DNA of 64,000 nt. It comes from Citrobacter rodentium NBRC 105723 = DSM 16636 (GTDB lineage: Bacteria > Pseudomonadota > Gammaproteobacteria > Enterobacterales > Enterobacteriaceae). Under the pieces are notes generated by a model, which worked only from the letters and a program-made list of their open reading frames with translations, was not told the origin of the DNA and searched no databases. Position 1 is the first letter of the stretch. Each line of letters opens with the position of its first letter. Location of the stretch: the NCBI RefSeq assembly GCF_021278985.1, contig NZ_CP082833.1, positions 2,418,001 to 2,482,000 on the forward strand, in the 5' to 3' direction. Position numbers and translations under genes: made by a program. Of this stretch, positions 18,711-28,416 are shown piece by piece.

Positions 18711-20354
18711 ATGCCTATTGGTAATCTTGGTAATAATAATATAAGTAACAATTTAATTCCGCCTGCGCCGCCACTACCGTCACAAACAGACGGCGCGACA
18801 AGGGGGAATGGTAGTAGTCTTATTAGCTCTACAGGATCATTGGGATCTCGTTTATTATTTTCTCCCCTGAGAAGTTCTATCGTTGATACTGTTGATTCCA
18901 GAGATGTTCCAGGGCTTCCTGAACATCCATTGCGTTTTGCGACATCAGAGACATGTTTGCATGGGGGATTTGAGGTTCTTCATGATAAGGGACCACTTGA
19001 TACTCTAAATCAGAAAATTGGATCCTCTGTATTTCGTGTTGAACAGCAGCCAGATGGTACCCATGCTGCTATTGGGGTAAAAGATGGTGTAGAGGTTAGC
19101 GTTACATTAAATTCTAGTGAATTGCAAAGCTTGCAATCTCTTGACACTGAAGGTAACGGTCGATTTGTTTTCACCGGGGGACGTGGTGGTAGTGGGCATG
19201 CCATGGTCACTGTTGCATCAGATATCTCGCAAGCTCGTGAGAAAATAATAGCTAAGTTAGATCCAGACAACCATGGAGGAAGACAACCTAAGGACATTGA
19301 TACACGTTCTGTTGGTGTCGGAAGTGCTTCAGGAATGGGAGATGGAGTTGTTAGCGAAACTCATACTTCAACAACAACTTCAAGTGTTCGTTCAGATCCT
19401 AAATTCTGGGTTTCTGTTGGCGCAATTGCTGCTGGTTTAGCGGGGCTGGCAGCTACAGGTATTGTTCAGGCGGTTGCTTTGACACCAGCTCCGGATGATC
19501 CTACAACCACAGATCCTGATGAAGCCGCAAATGCTGCAGAAGCTGCGACAAAAGATCAGTTAACGAAGGAGGCGTTCCAGAATCCTGATAATCAGAAAGT
19601 TAACATTGATGAGCTCGGAAATGCAATTCCGTCGGGTGAGTTAAAAGATGATGTTGTTGCGCAAATAGCAGATCAGGCTAAAGTGGCGGGTGAACAGGCC
19701 AGACAGCAAGCTGTTGAAAGCAATGCACAGGCGCAGCAGCGGCATGATGATCAGCAGGCTAAACGTCAGCAGGAATTGGATCTCTCATCAGGTATTGGTT
19801 ACGGCCTCAGTAGTGCATTGATTGTTGGTGGGGGGATTGGTGCTGGTGTTACGGCTATGCTCCATAGACGAAATCCGCCGACAGAACAGACAATAGCTAC
19901 TACACATTCGGTTATTCAGCAGCAGACCGGGGGAAATACTCGAGCACAAGGCGGCGCTGACACCACTGGAGTGGAAAACGCTTCTCTGACTAGACGTGAT
20001 TCGCAGGCTAGTGTTGCATCGACCCAATGGTCAGATACCTCTGGCGATGTGGTGAATCCGTATGCTGAAGGTTGGATGTCCAGGAATAATCCATCGCTTC
20101 TCGCTCCAGAAGAGCCTATTTATGATGAAGTCGCTCCGGATCCTAACTATAGCGTTATTCAGCATTTTTCAGGGAATAATCCTGTGACTGGGCGGTTAGT
20201 AGGATCTCCTGGGCAGGGTATCCAAAGCACTTATGCGCTTCTCGCAAGCAGCGGTGGATTGCGATTAGGTATGGGAGGATTGACTGGGGGAGGTGAGAGC
20301 GCAGGGAGCGCTGCGAATGCCGCTACAACACCGGGAGTTGAACGTTTCGTCTAA
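18711..20354 (+). CDS. tir: Tir, translocated intimin receptor
   Basis: 547 residues. The two host-membrane helices are near 231-258 and 363-385; the segment between them is the intimin-binding loop. The C-terminal domain carries NPYAE (tyrosine about 451) and EPIYDEVAPDPNYSV (tyrosines about 471 and 480). YDEV is the Nck-recruiting type found in EPEC and C. rodentium but missing in O157 EHEC Tir. Published work on C. rodentium Tir uses the numbers Y451 and Y471, matching these positions. Tir is injected, inserts into the host membrane, binds intimin and triggers actin pedestals. Confidence 0.98.
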   Translation: MPIGNLGNNNISNNLIPPAPPLPSQTDGATRGNGSSLISSTGSLGSRLLFSPLRSSIVDTVDSRDVPGLPEHPLRFATSETCLHGGFEVLHDKGPLDTLNQKIGSSVFRVEQQPDGTHAAIGVKDGVEVSVTLNSSELQSLQSLDTEGNGRFVFTGGRGGSGHAMVTVASDISQAREKIIAKLDPDNHGGRQPKDIDTRSVGVGSASGMGDGVVSETHTSTTTSSVRSDPKFWVSVGAIAAGLAGLAATGIVQAVALTPAPDDPTTTDPDEAANAAEAATKDQLTKEAFQNPDNQKVNIDELGNAIPSGELKDDVVAQIADQAKVAGEQARQQAVESNAQAQQRHDDQQAKRQQELDLSSGIGYGLSSALIVGGGIGAGVTAMLHRRNPPTEQTIATTHSVIQQQTGGNTRAQGGADTTGVENASLTRRDSQASVASTQWSDTSGDVVNPYAEGWMSRNNPSLLAPEEPIYDEVAPDPNYSVIQHFSGNNPVTGRLVGSPGQGIQSTYALLASSGGLRLGMGGLTGGGESAGSAANAATTPGVERFV

Positions 20355-20474
20355 ATATATAATGGGTATTTTGTTGGGGGGGAGGGGGAGTATGTCAATG
20401 TTTCAGAGAACCAAGTTGTAGTATAAGCAACTTTTCAAATTCTGTAAGAATAAATCCAATTAAGAGAAATTATA

Positions 20475-20945
20475 ATGTCATCAAGATCTGAACTTTTATT
20501 AGAAAGATTTGCAGAAAAAATCGGTATTGGAACTATTTCATTTAATGAAAACAGATTGTGTTCTTTTGTTATTGATGAAATCTATTATATCTCGTTATCT
20601 GACACTAATGACGAATATATGATGATCTATGGTGTCTGCGGGAAATTCCCGACAGATAATCCTAACTTCGCTCTTGAGATTTTAAATGCAAACTTATGGT
20701 TTGCAGAGAATGGTGGACCATATCTATGTTATGAGTCAGGAGCACAATCGTTGTTGTTAGCGTTACGTTTCCCTCTCGATGACGTTACACCTGAAAAACT
20801 TGAGAATGAAATAGAAGTCGTCGTTAAGTCAATGGAAAACCTGTACCTGGTATTACATAATCAGGGAATAACATTAGAAAATGAACATATGAAAATAGAG
20901 GAAATTAGTTCAAACGATAATAAACATTATTACGCCGGAAGATAA
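20475..20945 (+). CDS. cesT: CesT, multi-effector chaperone
   Basis: 156 residues, the usual length, class I type III chaperone (SicP/SycE fold). CesT binds Tir, Map and many non-LEE effectors and directs them to EscN; it also binds CsrA. The C-terminal tail ENEHMKIEEISSNDNKHYY carries the tyrosine region implicated in function. It sits 120 bp after tir; this gap includes an unusual G-rich run (about 20375-20390). Confidence 0.97.
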   Translation: MSSRSELLLERFAEKIGIGTISFNENRLCSFVIDEIYYISLSDTNDEYMMIYGVCGKFPTDNPNFALEILNANLWFAENGGPYLCYESGAQSLLLALRFPLDDVTPEKLENEIEVVVKSMENLYLVLHNQGITLENEHMKIEEISSNDNKHYYAGR

Positions 20946-21005
20946 AGAATTATTTATTAATATAATTTACTACTCATTCTAACTCATTGTGGTGGAGCCT
21001 ATAAC

Positions 21006-23816
21006 ATGATTATTCATGGTTTTTGCACCGGGACCCGGCACAAGCATAAGTTAAGAAAAACATTTATTATGCTTGGTGCTGGTTTAGGATTGTTTTTTTC
21101 TGTTAACCAGAACTCATTTGCAAATGGTGAAAATTACTTTAAGTTAAGAGCCGATTCTAAACTAATAAATAATAATATTGCTCAGGATCGTCTTTTTTAT
21201 ACCTTGAAAACGGGTGAAAGCGTTGCTCAGCTTTCTAAATCACAAGGGATCAGCGTGCCGGTTATTTGGTCGCTGAATAAGCATTTATATAGCTCTGAAA
21301 GTGAAATGATGAAGGCTAGTCCTGGTCAGCAGATCATTTTACCGCTCAAAAAACTTTCTGCTGAATATAGTACCTTGCCTATTTTAGGTACAGCACCTGT
21401 CGTTGCTGCAGCTGATGTTGCTGGTCACACGAAAAAAATGTCCCAGGATACGACCAAAAGCAATACAAGCGATGACAAGGCCTTAAACTATGCAGCACAA
21501 CAGGCCGCGAGCCTCGGTAGCCAACTTCAGTCTCGCTCACTGAACGGAGACTATGCGAAAGATACAGCCCTTAGTATGGCTGGTAACCAAGCCTCATCCC
21601 AGATGCAGGCTTGGTTACAGCATTATGGAACGGCAGAGGTTAATCTGCAGAGCGGTAATAACTTTGATGGCAGTTCACTGGACTTCTTATTACCGTTCTA
21701 TGATACTGAAAATATGCTGGCATTTGGTCAGGTTGGAGCGCGTTATATTGACTCTCGCTTTACGGCAAACTTAGGGGCTGGTCAGCGTTTTTTCCTTCCT
21801 GAAAATATGTTGGGCTATAACGTCTTCATTGATCAGGATTTTTCTGGTAACAATACCCGCTTAGGAATCGGCGGTGAATATTGGCGAGACTATTTTAAAA
21901 GTAGCGTTAACGGCTATTTCCGCATGAGCGGTTGGCATGAGTCATACAATAAGAAAGACTATGATGAGCGCCCGGCAAATGGTTTCGATATTCGCTTTAA
22001 CGGCTACTTACCATCATATCCTGCATTAGGTGGCAAGCTGATGTATGAGCAGTATTATGGTGATAATGTTGCTTTGTTTAATGCCGATAAGCTGTATTCG
22101 AATCCTGGTGCGGTGACAGTTGGTGTCAACTACACTCCGATTCCTTTGGTGACGATGGGGATTGATTATCGTCATGGTACAGGTAATGAAAATGATCTCC
22201 TGTACTCAATGCAGTTCCATTATCAATTTGATAAACCATGGTCTCAACAAATTGAGCCACAGTATGTTAACGAGTTAAGAACATTATCAGGCAGCCGTTA
22301 CGATCTGGTACAGCGTAATAACAACATTATTCTGGATTACAAAAAGCAGGATATTCTTTCTATGAATATTCCGCATAATATTAATGGTACTGAACACAGT
22401 ACGCATAAGATCCAATTGATCGTTAAGAGTAAGTACGGTCTTGAGCGTATCGTATGGGATGACAGTACATTACGCACTCAGGGTGGTCAGATTCAGCATA
22501 GCGGAAGCCAAAGCGCACAAGATTATCAGGCTATTTTGCCTGCTTATGTGCAAGGCGGTAGCAATGTTTATAAAGTGACCGCTCGCGCCTATGACCGTAA
22601 TGGAAATAGCTCTAACAATGTACAGCTTACTATTACCGTTCTGTCGAATGGTCAAGTAGTCGACAAGGTTGGGATAACGAACTTTACGGCGGATAAGACA
22701 TCGGCTAAAGCGGATAATGCGGATACCATTACTTATACCGCGACTGTGAAAAAGAATGGGGTAGCTCAGGCTAATGTCCCTGTTTCATTTAATATTGTTT
22801 CAGGAACTGCAACTTTAAGTGCCAAGAGTGCCAATACTAATAGTAGCGGTAAGGCGACTGTAACGCTGAAATCAGACAAGCCGGGCCAGGTAGTTGTGTC
22901 AGCTAAAACAGCGGAGATGACTTCAGCACTTAATGCCAATGCGGTTATATTTGTTGATCAAACCAAAGCCAGCATTACTGAGATTAAGGTTGATAAGACA
23001 ATAGCGACGGCAGACAATAAGGATACTATTGAATACACAGTTAAAGTGATGAAGGGTGGGAATCCTATTTCTGGTCAAAAAGTGACCTTCTCTAAGGATT
23101 TTGGGACCCTAAATAAGACTGAAGCAACAACCGATCAGAATGGTTATGCTACTGTAAAATTGTCATCCGGAACTCCGGGTAAGGCTATAGTTAGCGCAAA
23201 AGTGAGTGAGGTAAATACAGAAGTTAAGGCCGCCACTGTTGAATTTTTTGCCCCACTGAGTATCGATGGCAATAAAGTGACTGTAATTGGTACTGGTGTC
23301 ACTGGTTCTTTGCCAAAGAACTGGTTACAGTATGGTCAGGTTAAGCTACAGGCAACAGGAGGCAACGGGAAATATACATGGAAATCCAGTAATACTAAAA
23401 TTGCTTCTGTTGATAATTCGGGAGTGATAACTTTAAATGAGAAAGGCAGTGCTACAATTACTGTAGTATCGGGTGATAATCAGAGTGCGACATATACAAT
23501 TAATACACCAGACAATATTATAATAGCGGTGGATAAAATTAATCGGATGGCGTATTCTGAGGCAGAAAGCAGGTGTCAAGCAATTAGTTCAAATTTAGCA
23601 CAGTCAAAAAGCGTATTGGAAAATATATATTCTAAATGGGGAGCCGCGAATAAATATCCTTATTATTCGAGTTCTAATTCATTGACAGCTTGGATTAAGC
23701 AATCTACTTCTGATTCTGCATCAGGTGTATCAAATACATATGATTTAGTTACAACAAACTCTTTGACAAATGTTAAAGCAACAGATAAAAATGCTTTTGC
23801 AGTTTGTGTAAAATAG
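21006..23816 (+). CDS. eae: Intimin, outer-membrane adhesin
   Basis: 936 residues. In order: signal peptide (to about residue 40, ending NSFANG), LysM peptidoglycan-binding domain (about 63-113, FYTLKTGESVAQLSKSQ), 12-strand transmembrane barrel (about 190-430), bacterial Ig-like domains from about 550, and a C-type-lectin-like tip. The tip holds the two cysteines of the essential disulfide, in SRCQAISS and in the C-terminal AVCVK. The sequence differs from alpha and gamma intimins in the tip and looks like the beta type recalled for C. rodentium. It binds Tir on the host surface and is the last LEE5 gene. Confidence 0.98.
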   Translation: MIIHGFCTGTRHKHKLRKTFIMLGAGLGLFFSVNQNSFANGENYFKLRADSKLINNNIAQDRLFYTLKTGESVAQLSKSQGISVPVIWSLNKHLYSSESEMMKASPGQQIILPLKKLSAEYSTLPILGTAPVVAAADVAGHTKKMSQDTTKSNTSDDKALNYAAQQAASLGSQLQSRSLNGDYAKDTALSMAGNQASSQMQAWLQHYGTAEVNLQSGNNFDGSSLDFLLPFYDTENMLAFGQVGARYIDSRFTANLGAGQRFFLPENMLGYNVFIDQDFSGNNTRLGIGGEYWRDYFKSSVNGYFRMSGWHESYNKKDYDERPANGFDIRFNGYLPSYPALGGKLMYEQYYGDNVALFNADKLYSNPGAVTVGVNYTPIPLVTMGIDYRHGTGNENDLLYSMQFHYQFDKPWSQQIEPQYVNELRTLSGSRYDLVQRNNNIILDYKKQDILSMNIPHNINGTEHSTHKIQLIVKSKYGLERIVWDDSTLRTQGGQIQHSGSQSAQDYQAILPAYVQGGSNVYKVTARAYDRNGNSSNNVQLTITVLSNGQVVDKVGITNFTADKTSAKADNADTITYTATVKKNGVAQANVPVSFNIVSGTATLSAKSANTNSSGKATVTLKSDKPGQVVVSAKTAEMTSALNANAVIFVDQTKASITEIKVDKTIATADNKDTIEYTVKVMKGGNPISGQKVTFSKDFGTLNKTEATTDQNGYATVKLSSGTPGKAIVSAKVSEVNTEVKAATVEFFAPLSIDGNKVTVIGTGVTGSLPKNWLQYGQVKLQATGGNGKYTWKSSNTKIASVDNSGVITLNEKGSATITVVSGDNQSATYTINTPDNIIIAVDKINRMAYSEAESRCQAISSNLAQSKSVLENIYSKWGAANKYPYYSSSNSLTAWIKQSTSDSASGVSNTYDLVTTNSLTNVKATDKNAFAVCVK

Positions 23817-23829
23817 TCTAATCATATAA

Positions 23830-24018
23830 ACCCGGCACCCGGCACCCGGCACCCGGCACCCGGCACCCGGCACCCGGCACCCGGCACCCGGCACCCGGCA
23901 CCCGGCACCCGGCACCCGGCACCCGGCACCCGGCACCCGGCACCCGGCACCCGGCACCCGGCACCCGGCACCCGGCACCCGGCACCCGGCACCCGGCACC
24001 CGGCACCCGGCACCCGGC
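23830..24018. repeat. 27 perfect tandem copies of a 7-bp unit (ACCCGGC)
   Basis: The heptamer ACCCGGC is repeated 27 times with no visible mismatch, starting 14 bases after the eae stop and ending at the base of a hairpin. The unit resembles the 5' base of that hairpin (CCGGCAAATAAAC). It lies outside the coding sequence, so copy number can change without altering intimin. Long ORFs read through it on the minus strand are artefacts of 7-bp periodicity. Confidence 0.97.
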
Positions 24019-24042
24019 AAATAAACAAAGTTTATTTGCCGG
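24013..24042 (+). terminator. eae terminator stem, T-tract displaced by IS insertion
   Basis: CCGGCAAATAAAC and GTTTATTTGCCGG form a 13-bp stem with a three-base AAA loop. The natural continuation, ATTTTTATT, is now at 25187-25195 on the far side of the IS256-type remnant, because the element inserted within the 3' arm and duplicated TATTTGCC. The stem is therefore complete but lacks its T-tract. Confidence 0.8.
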
Positions 24043-25176
24043 GACTGTCCATAATTCTGTGTAACTGCCCACTCGTTAAAGGTGATCGCTCCGGCGGTCA
24101 CCGAACTTGATAATAAAGCGGCTCATTGACAGCCGCTAGTTCTGGAGCGGCATACTCCATTTTTTCGACGCATCCTTGATCGCCAGATATACAACCTTCC
24201 GCACCGAGTCATCTGTCGGGAACACTTTGCGTTTCTTAATCACGGCACGGATCACGCTGTTCAGCGATTCTGTCGCGTTCGTGGTGTAGATAGCCTTACG
24301 AATATACGGCGGGTAGCCGAAGAAGGTATTAAGGTTTTCCCAATGTGCATATGGATGACGCACAGCTGGATGTGAGTCTGCGGATAGACGCTGTTTATCG
24401 AATCCGGGAAGCCCTTCAGACCGTCCTCGAAGGCAATCAGGATGTCCCTGAAGACTACGATTTTCAAGCTGTGTCAGCACACTCAGCCAGAACTTTGCGC
24501 CTTCATTTTCGGCCAGCCACATATCTGGTAATTCTTTCTGGCCTTCGGTGTGGATACCTAGCGCTAGGAAGAAGGCTTTGTTGATTACGCTGTCATTCTG
24601 ACGGACTTTGACGACAATGTAGTCCCATATAAACAATGGGATACAGCGTATCCAGCTGTCGGTTTTGCCATTCCATGACCTGCTCTTTTACGGCGCCGGT
24701 GATTTTAGATATCAGCGTGGGCGATAAATCGGTGTCGTACATTTCTTTGAACGTGGCGACGATTTCGCGCGTGGTCATACCTTTGGCGTACAGAGATAAA
24801 ATCTGGCTGTTCATCTGCTTAATACGCATCTGGTTCTTCTTAATCAACTGAGGTTAAAAGGTATTTTCACGATCATGCGGCGTGTTCAGTTCAATCTTGC
24901 CGTCATCGCAAAGCAAGATTTTTGACGAGTAGCTATTACGGGTATTAGAGCCTTTTTGGGCGCATTTTTCTCATGTCCGAGATGGTCAGTCAGCTCAGCA
25001 TTGAATGCTGTTTCGACGGTAAGCTTCGTCAGCATTAAGATCAGCTTCGGTTTTAAGGCCTTTAGCCAGTTCAGCAGCCAGTGCTTTGAGTTTATTTTCG
25101 TCCATAATTTGCCTGTCTCAGGTGTTGGAGTGAACATATCAAAAACAGGCAATTACACAATTTAAATTACAGTCTC
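24041..25176 (-). mobile_element. Decayed IS256-family insertion sequence
   Basis: The left end begins GGGACTGTCCATAATTCTGT and the right end is its imperfect inverse (ACAGTCTC). An exact 8-bp duplication TATTTGCC flanks it (24033-24040 and 25177-25184), the size expected for IS256-type transposition. It is 1,136 bp, shorter than usual, because the transposase gene carries an internal deletion as well as frameshifts. Confidence 0.88.
24076..25105 (-). pseudogene. IS256-family transposase, broken
   Basis: Conserved mutator-type segments appear in order but in different frames: the N-terminus near 25105-24930, ILSLYAKGMTTREIVATF near 24800, VKVRQNDSVINKAFFLALGI near 24600, and YTTNATESLNSVIRAVIKKR near 24250. 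The central region is deleted around 24350-24460, and an in-frame TAG interrupts the C-terminus (KKWSMPLQN). No functional enzyme can be made. Confidence 0.9.
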
Positions 25177-25352
25177 TATTTGCCGGATTTTTATTACACC
25201 TACTTAATCTTTAAATGAATGCTTCGTGTTAAAAGCCATGTTCTATTTCGGTTATAAGCTTTTTTATGTTCTGGTTGATAGATATTTTATTTAACATATC
25301 TATAGCATCTACACAATAAAAAAGCTTCGAAGAGGTAGAAGATGATAAGAGG

Positions 25353-26573
25353 TTAATACGACAGCGGTATATGTATATACTCGTCTGGGCGGGAGATGTT
25401 GATACCATCTTTAGGATCAATCGCATCTATGACATAGCCTCCTTTCAGAATACTACCAATCCCCAGACTTGTACCGTTATCAAGAGCAATTGTTGGATTC
25501 TTCATCGTGCCACTGATTCTGAGTATTTTTCCAGGGAAAATATCTGCTGAAATGTATGGCTGAATGTTTTGAAAGAGTATCTTGTCGTTACTCTTTTTGC
25601 TTATTGCGTTTATGATGGCAAGAATCTTGCTCTCGTTCTGTTGAGAAACTTCTCCGGCAACAATAATGGCATCATTCTTTTTGAAAATATTGACATAATT
25701 TATTAATTTATTCTTTTTAAACTCAGATACCAATTCACTGATCTTATTATTACTGTTGTTGTGTATTTCCCATCCGGCAATGCCTGGCGTATTTAGCAAT
25801 AAGTTTTCAACTTCACTCCACTTTGGTGAAGGAGGAATGTATCCCGATAGCAGGAAGAATCCCGGCTTATTACCTTTTGTTATAATAATATCTTTATAAT
25901 CGTACTCTGTTAAAATGTCATTAATCGCAGAAATAATCTGGTTGTTGCAAATAATGTTATTGTAATAGAAAATATTTTTTTCTTTTAGGTAATTAAAAAA
26001 AGGTGTTAAATCGGTAGTTGATTCGCAACGTCCATAAAGTGTGACGTTTTTCCCATGCCATACCGGGGTGATTGCATGGAGTTTGTTTTCTTTTAGCTGC
26101 TTATATACATCTGCTCTGGTAAACGTTGGAAGCTCAACTTTTGGGGAAAGCCAAATGTAACTGCCGACAGCACCAGGCAAAGCAATAGCAGCGCCAATCA
26201 CGCTCGCCAGGATAAGACGCTTTCTGCGTTGATTTTTTGCAGAGAACCGTTCTGGTACGTCTGACAAAGGTAAGGTATGGTCATTATCACCAATGATGAA
26301 GCAACATCCCGCTATATCGATCACCTTTCCGGTTGGTAATGGTTTATCTGCTTCATAGGGAGTGGGCTGCCCATCAATCCAAAATTCAACTGGAGATAAA
26401 AGGAAAACACCTTCCTCACGTATATCAAGTAAAAACTGATTGAGGCCTTGTTCAAGGGGAACATAAACAATATCGTTATCTTCCGTACCAAGCGTTAGGT
26501 TTCCTGTCGGAAGTTGTAATTCCCGATTACGCATCGCACCATTAAGGAGTTTGATTTTATATGAGGATAACAT
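25353..26573 (-). CDS. escD: EscD, inner-membrane ring protein
   Basis: 406 residues, the EPEC length, SctD/PrgH family. A cytoplasmic FHA-like domain (residues about 1-115), one transmembrane helix near 123-142 (ASVIGAAIALPGAVGSYIWL) and a periplasmic domain of repeated ring-building modules are visible. EscD forms the outer inner-membrane ring with EscJ. It is transcribed divergently from LEE4, as in other LEEs, and its downstream neighbour is the IS256 remnant. Confidence 0.97.
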   Translation of the reverse strand: MLSSYKIKLLNGAMRNRELQLPTGNLTLGTEDNDIVYVPLEQGLNQFLLDIREEGVFLLSPVEFWIDGQPTPYEADKPLPTGKVIDIAGCCFIIGDNDHTLPLSDVPERFSAKNQRRKRLILASVIGAAIALPGAVGSYIWLSPKVELPTFTRADVYKQLKENKLHAITPVWHGKNVTLYGRCESTTDLTPFFNYLKEKNIFYYNNIICNNQIISAINDILTEYDYKDIIITKGNKPGFFLLSGYIPPSPKWSEVENLLLNTPGIAGWEIHNNSNNKISELVSEFKKNKLINYVNIFKKNDAIIVAGEVSQQNESKILAIINAISKKSNDKILFQNIQPYISADIFPGKILRISGTMKNPTIALDNGTSLGIGSILKGGYVIDAIDPKDGINISRPDEYIHIPLSY

Positions 26574-26713
26574 TTTTAAATTTTATTCATCCTGGTGGTT
26601 GAACAATGAGAAAAAATATGATGAACTACGTCTACAAGGATAGAGTAGAAAGGACGCTGTTGTACAGTACTATTTAATGGAATATTCATAATTAATAGTG
26701 ACGTGAGATTCCT
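26574..26713 (+). promoter_or_regulatory. escD/LEE4 divergent intergenic region
   Basis: The 140-bp space must hold the LEE4 promoter that drives sepL-espADB-cesD2-escF-escG-espF. In other LEEs this promoter is activated through Ler. A TTGTAC at 26660-26665 and AT-rich hexamers downstream are compatible with a promoter, but I do not assign a start. Confidence 0.55.
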
Positions 26714-27769
26714 ATGGCTAATGGTATTGAATTTAATCAAAATATCTCATCTGTTTTTAATTCTAATTCATTAGAATTTGAATTGGAATCTCAACAGTTA
26801 ACACAAAAAAATACTTCTAATACTTCTTCACCATTATTAAATTTGCAAAATGAATTGGCAATGATTACTAATTCATCACTTGCGGAAACGATTGAAGGGT
26901 TAAGCCTGGGATATCGCAAAGGTAGCGCGAGAAAAGAAGAGGAAGGTACGATAACAGAGAAGTTGCTCAATGATATGCAAGAGCTGCTCACTCTTACAGA
27001 TACTGATAAGTTAAAAGAACTTTCATTAAAAAATGGTGGATTGCTGGAACAACACGATCCTACTTTGGCGATGTTTGGCAATATGCCAAAAGGGGAAATT
27101 GTTGCTCTAATATCTTCTTTATTGCAATCTAAGTTTGTTAAGATTGAATTAAAAAAGAAATATGCAAAATTATTATTAGATTTATTAGGTGAGGATGATT
27201 GGGAGTTGGCCCTGCTTGCCTGGTTAGGAGTGGGGGAGTTAAATCAGGAAGGCATCCAGAAGATCAAGAAGCTTTATGAAAAGGCTAAGGATGAGGATTC
27301 TGAAAATGGAGCCTCTTTACTTGACTGGTTTATGGAGATCAAGGATCTTCCTGAGAGAGAGAAACACTTAAAAGTTATTATAAGGGCGCTATCATTTGAT
27401 TTGTCTCATATGGCCTCTTATGAAGATAAAGTAAAAACATCTTCAATCATTAGCGATTTATACAGGGTTATCATTTTTTTATCCCTTGATAATTACACAG
27501 ATATCATTGCAATCTCTATAAAGAAAAATAAAGATATTATTTTAAATGAAATGCTATCTATTATTGAACATGTATGGCTAACCGAAGACTGGCTACTGGA
27601 GAGTGTTTCTCGGGTATCCATAGTTGAAGATAAACATGTTTATTATTTCCATTTATTGAAAGACTTTTTTGCAACATTACCAGATGCTTGTTTTACTGAT
27701 AGTGAACAGAGAGATAATATATTATCAATGATCGGAAAAGTAATCGATTATAAGGAGGATGTTATGTGA
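26714..27769 (+). CDS. sepL: SepL, gatekeeper of type III secretion
   Basis: 351 residues, all-helical, in the first LEE4 position. SepL (SctW/InvE/YopN-TyeA-like) acts with SepD and CesL at the export gate to favour translocators over effectors; its C-terminus also binds Tir. The ATG at 26714 follows GAGATTCCT. espA starts 57 bp after its stop; in EPEC and EHEC the sepL-espA junction is subject to post-transcriptional control. Confidence 0.96.
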   Translation: MANGIEFNQNISSVFNSNSLEFELESQQLTQKNTSNTSSPLLNLQNELAMITNSSLAETIEGLSLGYRKGSARKEEEGTITEKLLNDMQELLTLTDTDKLKELSLKNGGLLEQHDPTLAMFGNMPKGEIVALISSLLQSKFVKIELKKKYAKLLLDLLGEDDWELALLAWLGVGELNQEGIQKIKKLYEKAKDEDSENGASLLDWFMEIKDLPEREKHLKVIIRALSFDLSHMASYEDKVKTSSIISDLYRVIIFLSLDNYTDIIAISIKKNKDIILNEMLSIIEHVWLTEDWLLESVSRVSIVEDKHVYYFHLLKDFFATLPDACFTDSEQRDNILSMIGKVIDYKEDVM

Positions 27770-27825
27770 TATTGATTTTTTAATGGTTTTTTTCTTGTTA
27801 AGAAAAATTGTTAAGAGGTATACAC

Positions 27826-28404
27826 ATGGATACATCAACTATGACATCAGTTGCTGGTGCGAGCGCGAGTACTTCGACATCGATGACCTATGATTTAGGA
27901 AGCATGTCGAAAGAAAAAGTTATTGAGCTTTTTGCAAAAGTTGGCGTATTTCAGGCAGCGCTTCTCATGTTTGAGTATATGTTTCACGCACAAAGCGAAC
28001 TGTCGATTGCAAAGTTTGCAGATATGAATGAGGCATCCAAGGCGTCAATCACGGCCCAAAAAATGGCCAATCTTGTAGATGCTAAAATTGCCGATGTTCA
28101 GAGTAGTTCTGACAAGAATGCGAAGGCCAAACTTCCTCAAGAAGTTATTGACTATATAAGTGATTCTCGCAATAGTATTACAGTAAGTGGTATTAGTGAT
28201 CTTACGGCTGAGTTAAGCGCCGGTGATTTGCAAACCGTGAAGGCTTCTATTTCGGCTAAAGCGAATAATTTGACAACGACGGTGGATAATAGCCGTCTTG
28301 ATATACAGCAGATGACAAATACTTTAAACCTGTTAACGAGTGCTCGTTCTGATATTCAGTCATTACAATACAGAACTGTTTCAGCAATACCCATTGGCAA
28401 ATAA
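27826..28404 (+). CDS. espA: EspA, translocation filament subunit
   Basis: 192 residues from the ATG at 27826 (MDTSTMTSVAGAS), the standard EspA length; an in-frame upstream start at 27808 is rejected. The N-terminus is Ser/Thr-rich and the C-terminus is a long coiled coil (NLTTTVDNSRLDIQQMTNTL) needed for filament polymerisation. EspA forms the hollow extension of the needle that carries effectors to the host. CesAB is its chaperone. Confidence 0.98.
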   Translation: MDTSTMTSVAGASASTSTSMTYDLGSMSKEKVIELFAKVGVFQAALLMFEYMFHAQSELSIAKFADMNEASKASITAQKMANLVDAKIADVQSSSDKNAKAKLPQEVIDYISDSRNSITVSGISDLTAELSAGDLQTVKASISAKANNLTTTVDNSRLDIQQMTNTLNLLTSARSDIQSLQYRTVSAIPIGK

Positions 28405-28416
28405 CCGGAGATAACT

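Noticed and set aside
23745..24101. Long minus-strand ORFs made of repeated GAGCRVP residues
   Set aside because: They are an artefact of the 7-bp tandem repeat, which stays open in all frames; there is no start or homology.
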